Part shown: piece by piece, positions 8,501 through 16,953 of the stretch
Numbering within the stretch: position 1 is the first letter of the stretch
Layout: every line of letters begins with the position of its first letter
Source: Streptomyces eurythermus
GTDB taxonomy: Bacteria > Actinomycetota > Actinomycetes > Streptomycetales > Streptomycetaceae
NCBI RefSeq assembly: GCF_014649115.1
Contig: NZ_BMSK01000002.1
Coordinates: 468,445 to 532,444, forward strand
Direction of reading: 5' to 3'
DNA: 64,000 bases
Position numbers and translations under genes: made by a program
The notes under the pieces: generated by a model
What the model saw: the letters and a program-made list of their open reading frames with translations, nothing else
Database searches by the model: none
What the model was told of the DNA's origin: nothing

Positions 8501-9873
8501 CTGCGGAGGTGGTCAGGTGTGCCGGCGGCGCGGAGCCGGGCCAGGGCCCGCCGGCCGCGTTCCACCAGCTCGGGATCGTTGTGGGAAGTGCCGTAGGAGA
8601 TGCCGGAGACGGCGTCCAGGACGGACAGGACCGTGAGCCGGGCCTCTTCTTTTGCTGTGAAGGCGCGGCCGTAGCCGTCCATCACGGCTTCCTGGAGATC
8701 GGGGCGCCCGAGCCAGGCGTCGGAGAGCCGGACGAAGTCCCGTACCGCGGGGCCTTCTTCCGACCGTTCGAAGTCGATCACGTACAGGGTGTCGGTGATC
8801 GGGTCCCAGCGCAGGTTGCGCAGCTGGAAGTCACCGTGTGTCGGAACGACTTGGTCTGGGGCGGGTAGCGCGGCGGCTTCCCGGGCCGTGGCCCGGATGA
8901 ACTCCTCGTCGCCCGGGGCGAGATGGGGCCGGGCTCCGTTCAGGTGGCGTTCCAGCTTCCCCAGGGGCAGCGCCATGTCGCCCGGCCGCGGCGGGGCGCT
9001 GGTGTGGATGGCGGCCGCGAGCTGCCCGATGCGGTGGAAGATGCGTCGCCGGCCGGCGGGCGGATGGACGGCGCCGTGCAGGGGCCGGCCGCCCACCGCG
9101 GTGAGCACCACGGCCCGCAGCGCGGCATCGGCGGCGACCAGGCGGGGCGCGGCCGCACCGAGAGAGGGCACCCAGCTACGCAGGGCCGCTACTTCACGCT
9201 GATGGAAGCGCTGGTTCTGGTGGATCTTGACGTACCACTCGCCGCCCTCGGCGCCATGTGCCCGCCAGACGCGGCTTTCCTCGCGAACGGAAACGTCCGT
9301 CCAGCCGGCGATCCGGCCCACCGCCCGCTCGACGAAGGCACACACCGCACCCTCAGGGCCAGTGTCGTGGCTGCCGGGACCGGGGACCAGCAGAGTCCGG
9401 TCGAGGGCCGGGTCGTAGGCGATCGGGTCGCCGGGTTCCTGGAAGTGCACGCTCGTGTGCGCGCCGGTCCGGTAGGCGTCCAGTCCGGCCCGGCAGTACG
9501 CGACCATCGGCTCCGGCAACTCGTCGAACGCGAACCAGCCCATCGCGTCGCACACCTCTGGTTCCATGACCCGCGGCGTGCCGCGCCAGCGCCGCACCTC
9601 GAAGAAGACCCCGATCCGAGCCCCGCCCACAGGGGAACGGTGGTGAACGGTGACTGGGCGACGCACGTCTGCCGGATCCACGACGATGCCGGTCTCCTCA
9701 AGAGCCTCCCGAACCAGAGCGGTGACGATGTCCTCGAAAGCTCCGTCCACGTGACCGGAGGGAAGGTGCCAGAGCCCCGACGCGTAGACACCGCCCGCGC
9801 GGCGTGACAGCAGGACCTCGGGGCCGTGCTCGCCGTCCCGGACCGCGAGCAGGTGCACGTCGACCGGCACCAT
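8497..9873 (-). CDS. NUDIX - APH kinase fusion
   Basis: A 458-aa protein. Residues 1-150 are a NUDIX domain with GHVDGAFEDIVTALV followed by REALEETG; the box has one extra residue between the glycine and glutamate positions. Residues about 170-450 are an APH/choline-kinase fold with the catalytic loop THGDFQLRNL and the metal motif VIDFERSE. Start ATG 9873 lies 14 bases after the stop of the upstream 155-aa gene; the ribosome binding site is weak (GGCGG), consistent with coupling. The stop overlaps the start of the 794-aa gene. Joining a diphosphate hydrolase and a kinase on one chain is uncommon and points to a nucleotide- or phospho-activated intermediate; the substrate is unknown. Confidence 0.82.
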   Translation of the reverse strand: MVPVDVHLLAVRDGEHGPEVLLSRRAGGVYASGLWHLPSGHVDGAFEDIVTALVREALEETGIVVDPADVRRPVTVHHRSPVGGARIGVFFEVRRWRGTPRVMEPEVCDAMGWFAFDELPEPMVAYCRAGLDAYRTGAHTSVHFQEPGDPIAYDPALDRTLLVPGPGSHDTGPEGAVCAFVERAVGRIAGWTDVSVREESRVWRAHGAEGGEWYVKIHQNQRFHQREVAALRSWVPSLGAAAPRLVAADAALRAVVLTAVGGRPLHGAVHPPAGRRRIFHRIGQLAAAIHTSAPPRPGDMALPLGKLERHLNGARPHLAPGDEEFIRATAREAAALPAPDQVVPTHGDFQLRNLRWDPITDTLYVIDFERSEEGPAVRDFVRLSDAWLGRPDLQEAVMDGYGRAFTAKEEARLTVLSVLDAVSGISYGTSHNDPELVERGRRALARLRAAGTPDHLRR

Positions 9874-9887
9874 GTACCGCCCGCCGC

Positions 9888-10355
9888 TCACGCGCCGCCT
9901 CCCGACCGACGGGCGAGCAGCACGCTGAACACGGCCTCCACGACCAGCCCGCCACGCCCGCTGTACTGTTCCGGCACCTGCCGGGCTTCTGCCTCGAAGG
10001 AAGCGTGGTGGTCGGCCAGCCGGACGGGGACCGTGTGTGGGGTGACCTGAGGGTACGGCGACTCGGCGAGGTCGTCCTCGTACGGGCGGCCCGGCCCGCC
10101 GTGGACACCGTTGCTGCCCGCGCGGCCCTCTATGCCCAGACAGGACCGGATCAACTGCTCGAGGGCAGCCGTCCACGAAGTCTGTCGGGTCCAGAGGCTG
10201 CCGTCGCCCGCGACCGCCGGATGGGCCCCCGGAGCGATGACACGGCCGGACATCGCCGGGACGGCGGGCCGGCCCGGAGAGAAGAAGTCCTGCGGCCGGC
10301 CGGCCGGAACGGCGGCGCCACCGGTCTGGGGGAGAGAGGCGTGCTGCGGGGGCAC
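9888..10355 (-). CDS. Conserved-looking protein of unknown function, 155 aa
   Basis: GTG at 10355 is preceded by AAGGAG at ideal spacing, and codons show the strong G/C third-position bias of the neighbours, so the gene is probably real. I do not recognise a family. The first 50 residues are rich in Pro, Ala and Gly (low complexity, likely disordered); the second half is more ordered, with RPYEDDLAESPYPQVTP and VRLADHHASFEAEARQVPEQY and a hydrophobic end (VVEAVFSVLLA). There is one cysteine, no signal peptide and no clear membrane helix. It lies between the PCMT-like methyltransferase gene and the NUDIX-APH gene in one transcription direction, so it could be an accessory subunit or a substrate of the series. 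Confidence 0.6.
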   Translation of the reverse strand: MPPQHASLPQTGGAAVPAGRPQDFFSPGRPAVPAMSGRVIAPGAHPAVAGDGSLWTRQTSWTAALEQLIRSCLGIEGRAGSNGVHGGPGRPYEDDLAESPYPQVTPHTVPVRLADHHASFEAEARQVPEQYSGRGGLVVEAVFSVLLARRSGGGA

Positions 10356-10444
10356 GGATAGCTCCTTGCTGCTGTGCGGCTGTTCTGTTCAAGGCGATGA
10401 GGTTGTGCGTTCGGCGGAAGCGGCGACGGCAACCGGCGGCGCGG

Positions 10445-11656
10445 TCAGGTCGTCTGCGGGGGAACGGTGGTGAGCGGCGGCAGTGTCCAAGTCAGCGCCT
10501 TCCGCCCGGGGCCGGAGGCGACGTGCTGGTGCCCGGGGCCGCCGGTGAGGTCGACGTGGTACGTCTCGGGCCGGCCGGCCGTCTCCCACCGGGCGTGCAC
10601 CTCTTCGAGTTCGGCCCACACATCGCGCGGCCCGTGCACGCGGACCGTCCCGTCGCCGGGGCCGGCCACGGCCCAGGAGTCGTCCTCGGGGGCGACGATC
10701 GTCATCGTCTCGGCCTGGAAGTCCCGCACCAGGCCGGGGGCGAGGTAGGCGGCGGCGAGCCAGAACCCGTAGGCGTCGTCCGGCGGCGGGGCGAGCCTGG
10801 TGGGCCGTGCCCTGCCGGGGTCGGCCTTGATCCGCGCACGGTGATCCAGGGCGCTGAGCCATCGGTAGCCCAGCATGGGCCGGTATCCCCGGGGCCTGCC
10901 GCGCAGTACGGCCTCGGTCCGGCCGTGACCGGACCGAGTGACGAGGAGCTGTCCGGGCCAGCTCGGGGTCCGGGTCGTGAGGGTCGTCAGCAGCCGGCCG
11001 CCGGGCGCGAGCTGCTCCACCCATGCGGGCGGGACGCTCGGCACGCCGATCCCGGAGTGGATCCGGTCATAGGGCGCCCGGGCCCGGTGCCCGTCGAGTG
11101 CGTCGCCCTGGACCACCGCCGCACCGACGTTGAGCCGGTCGAGGTTGTGCCGCGACCAGGCCGCCATGTGGCCGTCCCGTTCCACGCCGGTGGCCAGTCC
11201 GGAGCCGGTGAGGGTGGCGGCGAGCGCGAGAGAGACGCCCGGGCCGGCCCCCAGCTCCAGGTAGCGCAGGCCCGGCGTGAGCGCGAGCGACTGGAGGATT
11301 TCGACGGTGGCGGGGGTGTAGGTGGACATCGACGTCATGTTCCCGCCGGTCACCGGCCCGCGTTCGAGCGCGTCGAGCTGCTCCCCGTCACGCTGCAGCA
11401 GGACCGACTCACCGCTGTGGATCACGTCGAGCCATTCCTCCCGGTCGACCGGGTGCGAGCCGTCGAGTAGGCGCCACTCGATCGGCTCGACGCCCGGATC
11501 GCTCACCCGTACGTACGCGTGGGGCAGCAGCACCGCCCGCGGCACCGACAGCAGCGCCTCGCGCAGTCGGACATCGGTCAGCACGCCCTCGGCCTCAAGA
11601 CGCTCCACCATCGCGGCGAGGTGGGCACCTGTCGTGGTGGACGGGTCAGCAGGCAT
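10445..11656 (-). CDS. PCMT-like SAM-dependent methyltransferase
   Basis: A 403-aa protein related to protein-L-isoaspartate O-methyltransferases, with the N-terminal helical region (LREALLSVPRAVLLP), the active-site Ser/Thr region (GGNMTSMSTYTPATV), motif I LELGAGPGVSLALA and PPAWVEQLAPGGRLL. The C-terminal 170 residues exceed the 210-aa PCMT core, as in PCMT homologues of natural-product clusters. ATG 11656 is preceded by GAGGA at good spacing; a longer reading from 11701 has no site. It is the first gene of the tight minus-strand series, about 90 bases upstream of the 155-aa gene, and is the second PCMT-like domain in it. Substrate unknown: it may be a damaged protein, a peptide or a carboxylate metabolite. 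Confidence 0.8.
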   Translation of the reverse strand: MPADPSTTTGAHLAAMVERLEAEGVLTDVRLREALLSVPRAVLLPHAYVRVSDPGVEPIEWRLLDGSHPVDREEWLDVIHSGESVLLQRDGEQLDALERGPVTGGNMTSMSTYTPATVEILQSLALTPGLRYLELGAGPGVSLALAATLTGSGLATGVERDGHMAAWSRHNLDRLNVGAAVVQGDALDGHRARAPYDRIHSGIGVPSVPPAWVEQLAPGGRLLTTLTTRTPSWPGQLLVTRSGHGRTEAVLRGRPRGYRPMLGYRWLSALDHRARIKADPGRARPTRLAPPPDDAYGFWLAAAYLAPGLVRDFQAETMTIVAPEDDSWAVAGPGDGTVRVHGPRDVWAELEEVHARWETAGRPETYHVDLTGGPGHQHVASGPGRKALTWTLPPLTTVPPQTT

Positions 11657-11803
11657 GACTGTCCTCTTCCTGACGCGGTGGAGGGCAGGGTGCCGGGGCA
11701 CCGGACGTGGCGGTCAGGCAGCGCGCCCGAGACGCCTGCAGCAGGCGGTTCCGCGTGCCGCGCGAAGGGGAGGCGCAGGCGGCGCCGACCGCCGCGAAGC
11801 TGC

Positions 11804-13285
11804 TCAACGCTCCCACCCCAGCTCGCTGTAGGAGCGGCCGGCCCGGATGCCCTCGATCGCGACACGGGTGTAGGGGACGATCGGCTCCGGCAGGTCCTTC
11901 ACGTCCCACCACTCCCAGGCAAGACATCGGTCGGGTTCGCGTACCTCGGGGGTGCCCTCCCAGTGGCGGGGGCGGAAGAAGAGCTGGATCCTCGGCCGGG
12001 CGCCGGGCAGGCCCACCATGTGCACCGTGTGGACGAGCTCGAGGTCGGCCGGATCGATCACCAGCCCGGCCTCCTCGAACGCCTCGCGGGCAAGACCGAT
12101 GGTCGCCGCCTCCGCCTCCAGGTGTCCGGCAAGGGCGTGCCACGATCCGCCCGCGTACGCCGAGTCCGGATGACGCAGCCCCAGCAGGACCTTGCCCTCG
12201 TGCTCCAGGTGGAGGTGGACACCGATGACGTGCAACTCGGTCCCGGACGGGGCCTCGCCGGGCAGCGGACGAGCCGCGGCCGGAGGCTCTTCCACGGCGG
12301 GGTGTTCGGCCGCGTGCCGGCGGATCAGGTCCCCGAGTCCGGGGCTGAGCCGGAGCCGGTCGAGGCTGTCGACGGTGAACCACTTCAGCAGGACACCTTC
12401 GCGGAGATCCACCGCTTCTGCATCCCCGCTCCAGCGCCCGGCGTAGACGCCGATGGGCACGGCGAAACCGTCGACACTCGTGGCTTCCTGGACGGCGAAC
12501 GGCACCAGTTCCGTGGGCTCCAGACCCGGTACCTCCTCGGCAAGCTCACGTCGCAGTGTCGCCTCGATGCCGGCATCGTCCCGCGACCGTTTGCCTCCCA
12601 CGAGGCCCAGGACCCAGGGCTCCCACATGCCCTCCCGGTCATCTCGTAGATGAAGGAGGTACCGGCCGGCTCCGTCGTGGATCAGGGCGTTGGCGCTGAC
12701 GAGCTCCGGGCGCCCGTCGAGGCCGGCCGCCTCGGCGTCCAGGAGCTTGGCCCGCAGCGTAGGGGATCGCACGTCGGCGTACGGGAGCCACTGGGCTCCG
12801 GCGACTTCCTCGTCCTGCAGAGCGAGCGCCGGCGGTTGCTCGGCGGTGAGGTAGAAAGCGAAGCGGACATCGAAGTGTTGATGGGCGGGCTCGCCCTTGG
12901 CCGGGTCGGCGTCGATGTCGTGCACGTCCACATCGATCGGCTCGTCGAGGAGCTGCGGGGTCAGGCACAGGTCGCCGGGGCGCAGCCCGGCCTCTTCGCA
13001 CACCTCGCGCACGGCAGCGGCCAGGAGCGTACGGTCATCCGTCTCGACGTGGCCGCCGGGACAAAGAAGCAGCCCTGTCACCCGATGGCCGATGTGGAGC
13101 ACCCGGCGGTCGCGGTCGATGACCACGGCGCTGCAGGTCACGTGGCCGGGCAGCGTGACGCGGCTGGTCGGCTCCTCAGCACCGTCCAGGACAGCCAGCA
13201 GTACATCCAGGGCGGGTCGTTCCTCGGCATGCCGGCTGAGATAGGTCTCGATGGTCGCGCGGATATCAGAGCGGGAGGGCGGCAC
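11804..13285 (-). CDS. Triple-NUDIX protein
   Basis: About 493 aa with three NUDIX domains. Domain 1 (about 45-180) has GGHVETDDRTLLAAAVREVCEEAG. Domain 2 (about 190-320) has GGKRSRDDAGIEATLRRELAEE followed by VPGL, so its last box residues differ. Domain 3 (about 350-485) has AGHLEAEAATIGLAREAFEEAG, with Ala for the first glycine. Domain 1 is therefore the most canonical. The N-terminal leader (RSDIRATIETYLSRH) resembles those of the broken NUDIX genes at 16.5 and 23.9 kb, suggesting one paralogous family. GTG 13285 has GAGG eight bases upstream; GTG 13294 is the alternative. It lies between the ABC/MFS genes and the methyltransferase gene, same strand. Confidence 0.82.
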   Translation of the reverse strand: MPPSRSDIRATIETYLSRHAEERPALDVLLAVLDGAEEPTSRVTLPGHVTCSAVVIDRDRRVLHIGHRVTGLLLCPGGHVETDDRTLLAAAVREVCEEAGLRPGDLCLTPQLLDEPIDVDVHDIDADPAKGEPAHQHFDVRFAFYLTAEQPPALALQDEEVAGAQWLPYADVRSPTLRAKLLDAEAAGLDGRPELVSANALIHDGAGRYLLHLRDDREGMWEPWVLGLVGGKRSRDDAGIEATLRRELAEEVPGLEPTELVPFAVQEATSVDGFAVPIGVYAGRWSGDAEAVDLREGVLLKWFTVDSLDRLRLSPGLGDLIRRHAAEHPAVEEPPAAARPLPGEAPSGTELHVIGVHLHLEHEGKVLLGLRHPDSAYAGGSWHALAGHLEAEAATIGLAREAFEEAGLVIDPADLELVHTVHMVGLPGARPRIQLFFRPRHWEGTPEVREPDRCLAWEWWDVKDLPEPIVPYTRVAIEGIRAGRSYSELGWER

Positions 13286-13399
13286 GTTGATCACCTCGGG
13301 ACGTGTGGGACGGGATGTACGGGTTGGGAGGGAGGGGCGCGCCTGGCGGCGGGCTCGCCGATGGCGGCTCCGGGCCGGGGGCCGTGTGCGGGTGGATGG

Positions 13400-13831
13400 T
13401 CACGGGCCGCCTTCCGAGGCGTGGTCGTGCGGCACATCCACGGCGACCGCGCGATGGGGGACGGACGGCCCTGACGGCGTCGCAGGTGTGACGGCCTCGG
13501 CTGAAGGAGAAGCCACGGCGTGTGAGCCGGGCATGTCCAGCAGACCGCGCAGCGGGGAGTGGTGGAGAACCGCGAGGGGGACGAGGAGCAGGCAGGTGCC
13601 GGCGACCAGGGTGGGGCGCACGCCGATCCAGGTGCCGAGTCCGCTGGCGAGAAGCACGGCTACCGGCCGCCCGCCGGAGGTGAGCCAGGTACTCACGGCC
13701 TGCATCCGGGCCTGCATGCCGTCGGCGGTGACGACCTGGCGAATGGTGCGCTGGGTCGTCCCCGCAGCCCCGGCACAGGCCAGCTGAAGGAACAGGGCGG
13801 CACCGATGGCGAACGGCGCTGCCGGGCCCGT
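13400..13831 (-). pseudogene. C-terminal remnant of an MFS transporter
   Basis: The frame encodes the end of an MFS efflux protein: AIGAALFLQLACAGAAGTT, a conserved stretch QRTIRQVVTADGMQARMQAV, WLTSGGRPVAVLL and GVRPTLVAGTCLLLVPLAVL, about three membrane helices, then a polar tail. The remaining nine or so helices are missing. No start codon with a ribosome binding site exists in frame; upstream the frame runs into the 3' end of the ABC transporter gene. It is most simply a deletion joint. Confidence 0.6.
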
Positions 13832-13847
13832 TTCACGTGGTCGGGCA

Positions 13848-15848
13848 TCACGCCGCCTCCCCGGCCCCGGCGCGGTAGCCGTCGGCCTGGAGGGTGAACA
13901 TGCCGGCGTACTCGCCACGGAGGTCCATCAGCTCCTGGTGGGTGCCGCTCTCGGTGATGCGACCGCCGTTGAAGACGAAGATGCGGTCACAGGCGACGAC
14001 GCTGGCCAGGCGGTGGGAGATCAGCACCGTGATCTGATCGGGGCGCGGGTTGTCCCGCAGGACCGCCTCGTACACGGCGTGCTCGGCCCGAGGATCCATG
14101 CTGGCGGTCGGTTCGTCCAGCAGCAGTACGGGGGCGTTCTTGTACAGGCCGCGGGCGACGGCGACTTTCGCCCATTGGCCGGCAGAGAGTTCCTGACCGC
14201 CGCGGAACCGTTTGGACAGCAGCGCTTCCCACCGGCCGGGCAGGCCGGCGATGACCTGCTCGGCGCCGGAGGCCCGCGCGGCGTCCAGGGCCCGCTGCGG
14301 GTCGGCCTCGGTGAGGGTGCCTCGGGAGACCGTCAGGTTGGCCAGCGCGCTGAACGGAAACCGGACCGGGTCCTGGAGCACGCAGCCCACCCTGGCCTGC
14401 AACGACTCGGCGTCCATGTCCAGCACGTTCACACCGTCCCAGCAGACCGTGCCCCCGTCCTGCGGCTCGTACAGCCCTGCGAGCAGCCGCGCGCACGTGG
14501 ACTTGCCGGAGCCGTTGACGCCGACGAACGCCACCGTCTGTCCAGCGTGCAGCGTCATGGAGATGCCGTTGAGTGCCGGGGTGTCCTTGCCCGGATAGGT
14601 GAAGGACACGTCGTCGAGCGTGACGGTCTTCACTGTGTCGGGGGCGGGCAGTCCGCTGCGGCGTGGCTGGAGAGTGCGACAGCGTTCCTGGAAAGCGAGC
14701 AGGTCATCCACCCACATGGCGTGCTCGTAGACCAGGTGGGAGACATCGACGAGCCGGGTCAGCGAGGACTGGGCGGCCTGGATGGCGAGGACCGCGCCCG
14801 CGCCTGCGGCAAGAGGCAGCCAGCCCGCGATCAGCATGGCGCCGAGCGCCGTGTAGGTGATGCCGGTGCCGATCCCGCCGATGGCCCGGCCTGCCAGGGT
14901 CAGCACGGCCGAGCTCACGCCCAGGCGGGTGTCTTCCTCGGCGATCCGTGTCGTCAGCCGGCGGTGCTCCTCCAGCAGCGCGCCCTGGGCGGTGTCCGAG
15001 CGGAGCTCGGCGGCAGCGTCTCTCTCCAGCAGCAGCCAGGAGAAGACCCGCACCCTGCGCTGCAAGGTGTTCCACCGCTTGAAGGAGTGGAAGCGCGCCC
15101 GGGCGGTGCGTACGGCGGCCGCGCCGACCGGCAGCACGGACAGCAGGAGCAGAGGCAGCAAGGCCGGGTGGAGGACGCCCAGGACGCCGGCGGTGCCGAG
15201 GAGCCCGAGCAGTGCCGCGGCCAGGGAGACGACCTGGGCGACGATCTGCCGGGCGTAGAACAAGCCGCGGTCGTTGGCCCGGTAGGCGCCGTCGTGCCAG
15301 TCCGCGTCGTCGACGACCTCCAGCCGCACATGGGCGGTCAGGGTGAGGAACTCGCACTCCAGCGCGGTGCGGATCTTCGGTGTCACCCTGGCCTGCGCGA
15401 CGGCGACACCCGCCTCAAGGAGAGCCCGTGCGGCCAGGAAGCCGACCACGGCCAGCAGCTGGGGGACGGCCGCCCGCACCCGGTCCGGCGTGGGCCCCTC
15501 AGCGAACAGCTCCCGCAGTACCGCTACCGAGGCCATGAGGCCGAACGCAGTCATCGCGGCCGACGCCAGCTGCAGGACCACGACCGCGAGGGTCGCGGTC
15601 CGGTCCGCAGCCCAGGCAAGCCGGCCGATCCGGCGCACGATCCGCGGAAGGCGCGCGAGGATCTGCCTCACCGTGGCCTTGGACGCGGCGCCGTCGTACA
15701 CGGACCAGTACGTCTCCTCCAGGCCGTCGGCGATGTCACCGTCGTGCGGCCCGGCCGGCACGCTGGCGGGCGGCAACGGAAGTTCCGCGCCGCGCGGGGC
15801 GGGGACCGCACTCTGCCGGATGGCGTCTGCATCACTGCCGTCGCTCAT
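13848..15848 (-). CDS. ABC exporter (permease-ATPase half-transporter)
   Basis: A 666-aa half-transporter: an N-terminal cytoplasmic stretch of about 90 residues, five or six membrane helices between about 95 and 395, then an ATPase domain with Walker A GVNGSGKST, signature LSAGQWAKVAVARGL (LSAGQ for LSGGQ), Walker B VLLLDEPT and the switch His in LISHR. This type exports peptides, lipids or drugs and usually works as a dimer. ATG 15848 is preceded by GAGGTGGGG; GTG 15857 is an in-frame alternative. It is the first minus-strand gene of the region and may export, or protect against, the product of the enzymes downstream. Confidence 0.85.
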   Translation of the reverse strand: MSDGSDADAIRQSAVPAPRGAELPLPPASVPAGPHDGDIADGLEETYWSVYDGAASKATVRQILARLPRIVRRIGRLAWAADRTATLAVVVLQLASAAMTAFGLMASVAVLRELFAEGPTPDRVRAAVPQLLAVVGFLAARALLEAGVAVAQARVTPKIRTALECEFLTLTAHVRLEVVDDADWHDGAYRANDRGLFYARQIVAQVVSLAAALLGLLGTAGVLGVLHPALLPLLLLSVLPVGAAAVRTARARFHSFKRWNTLQRRVRVFSWLLLERDAAAELRSDTAQGALLEEHRRLTTRIAEEDTRLGVSSAVLTLAGRAIGGIGTGITYTALGAMLIAGWLPLAAGAGAVLAIQAAQSSLTRLVDVSHLVYEHAMWVDDLLAFQERCRTLQPRRSGLPAPDTVKTVTLDDVSFTYPGKDTPALNGISMTLHAGQTVAFVGVNGSGKSTCARLLAGLYEPQDGGTVCWDGVNVLDMDAESLQARVGCVLQDPVRFPFSALANLTVSRGTLTEADPQRALDAARASGAEQVIAGLPGRWEALLSKRFRGGQELSAGQWAKVAVARGLYKNAPVLLLDEPTASMDPRAEHAVYEAVLRDNPRPDQITVLISHRLASVVACDRIFVFNGGRITESGTHQELMDLRGEYAGMFTLQADGYRAGAGEAA

Positions 15849-16253
15849 GCCCCCCACCTCGTATCCGGTCGTGCTGCGCTGCGAAGGGCGTCAACCCGGC
15901 GTCGGGGCTGCGCCAGGTGCGGGGCGGCAAGCTGGAGATGTTCGAATGTGGCGGGAGGATGCACGAGGGCGGGCACAGGACTCACGGGGCCCTCCAGATG
16001 GGCGTATGACGGGTACTGGTGCTCTAACAACGGCCCCAGGATGGACCCGTAACGGGCAGACCCGGGGCAGATCGTGAACAAAGGTTCTATTGATGGATGG
16101 GCGGCGCTTCAGTGCGGCTCGACGGGTGCGGGAAGACACTCGAACGCTTCGTGTCACCCGTTCGTGGACTTGTCCTGTGGTTCTGAAGGCGTGGCTGGAG
16201 AGTCAGTGGCGCCGGGCGCGTGCTGCCTCTGACCGGAGCCGGGACTGGGGGAG
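15849..16253. other. Intergenic stretch with no supported gene
   Basis: Between the ABC exporter start and the next minus-strand ORF I see no reading frame with consistent codon bias and no clear hairpin. The promoter of the exporter operon should lie here, but no convincing -35/-10 pair stands out. Confidence 0.4.
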
Positions 16254-16493
16254 TCAGGGCGTGGGGCGCTCCAATGCCTCGTTCCAGGCGTTGACCCCGT
16301 CCGGGTCGAGGGGCGGAGCGACAGGGGCGTTGAGGTGCTCGTGCTCGACGAAGTACAGGCCTGCGGTTCCGGCACGGCCGGGGAAGAGGGAGCACGGCGG
16401 GGAAGAGCTGCCCGAAGCACTGACGATGGCGTACGGGTTCTGACACGGCTGGTTCCCGTTCAGGTTGTAGGGTGCGAGCCCCTCGTACGCCAT
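16254..16493 (-). CDS. Small protein of unknown function, 79 aa
   Basis: The frame from ATG 16493 has strongly G/C-biased third positions over its whole length, which favours real coding. The product begins MAYEGLAPYNLNGNQPC and contains two cysteines and the stretch GLYFVEHEHLNAPVAPPLDP. I recognise no domain; there is no signal peptide or membrane helix. It could be the C-terminal part of a lost larger gene. Its start faces the broken NUDIX gene on the other strand, and no good ribosome binding site is seen. Confidence 0.4.
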   Translation of the reverse strand: MAYEGLAPYNLNGNQPCQNPYAIVSASGSSSPPCSLFPGRAGTAGLYFVEHEHLNAPVAPPLDPDGVNAWNEALERPTP

Positions 16494-16875
16494 GCGCCCC
16501 CATGGAGCTGATGACGCAGACATCTCAAGCACCCTTTCCGCCTACCTTGACCTGCACCCGGAGGAGGCTGCGCTGCTGTGTGAGCCGCTGCGTCTGCTGT
16601 CCCAGAGCACGGACTTCGCCTCGCGGCGGACCTTCCCGATGCACGTGACGGTCGGTGCTCTCCTGGTCCGTGATGGCACCGAGATCCTGCTCATCGAGCA
16701 CCTCGCCTACGGGATCACCCTGCAGCCCGGCGGTCCCAGCCAGGTCTCCGTGGTCTCGCCCACTCCCGTCTACGTCGAGTACGGCAGGGTGCCTGCCAGG
16801 CCTGCGAAGGATGAGCCGGAGCACTATCACCTGGACGTCGGCTACGCCTTCCAGACGGCAGGGGCCGAGGTATGA
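16492..16875 (+). pseudogene. NUDIX gene lacking its Nudix box
   Basis: The product starts like its paralogues (ISSTLSAYLDLHPEEAALL), continues through the first strands of the fold (MHVTVGALLVRDGTEILLIEH, GITLQPGG), then jumps directly to VVSPTPVYVEYGRVPARP and YHLDVGYAFQTAG, which belong after the Nudix box. The catalytic helix, roughly 25 residues, is gone without loss of frame, and the C-terminal third is also missing. The ATG at 16492 has no ribosome binding site; a nearby ATG (MTQTS) is in another frame. It cannot be an active hydrolase. Confidence 0.65.
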
Positions 16876-16953
16876 ACCGCCAGTTCGCGCGGACCGGCCG
16901 GACCTTCTCGACTTCCAGGAGCCGGCGCGAGGTGACCCACGCCCACGAGCACA

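Noticed and set aside
6116..11656. Lanthipeptide (FxLD) biosynthetic cluster
   Set aside because: One domain resembles FxLD-type methyltransferases, but no LanB-like dehydratase, cyclase or cysteine-rich precursor was found nearby.
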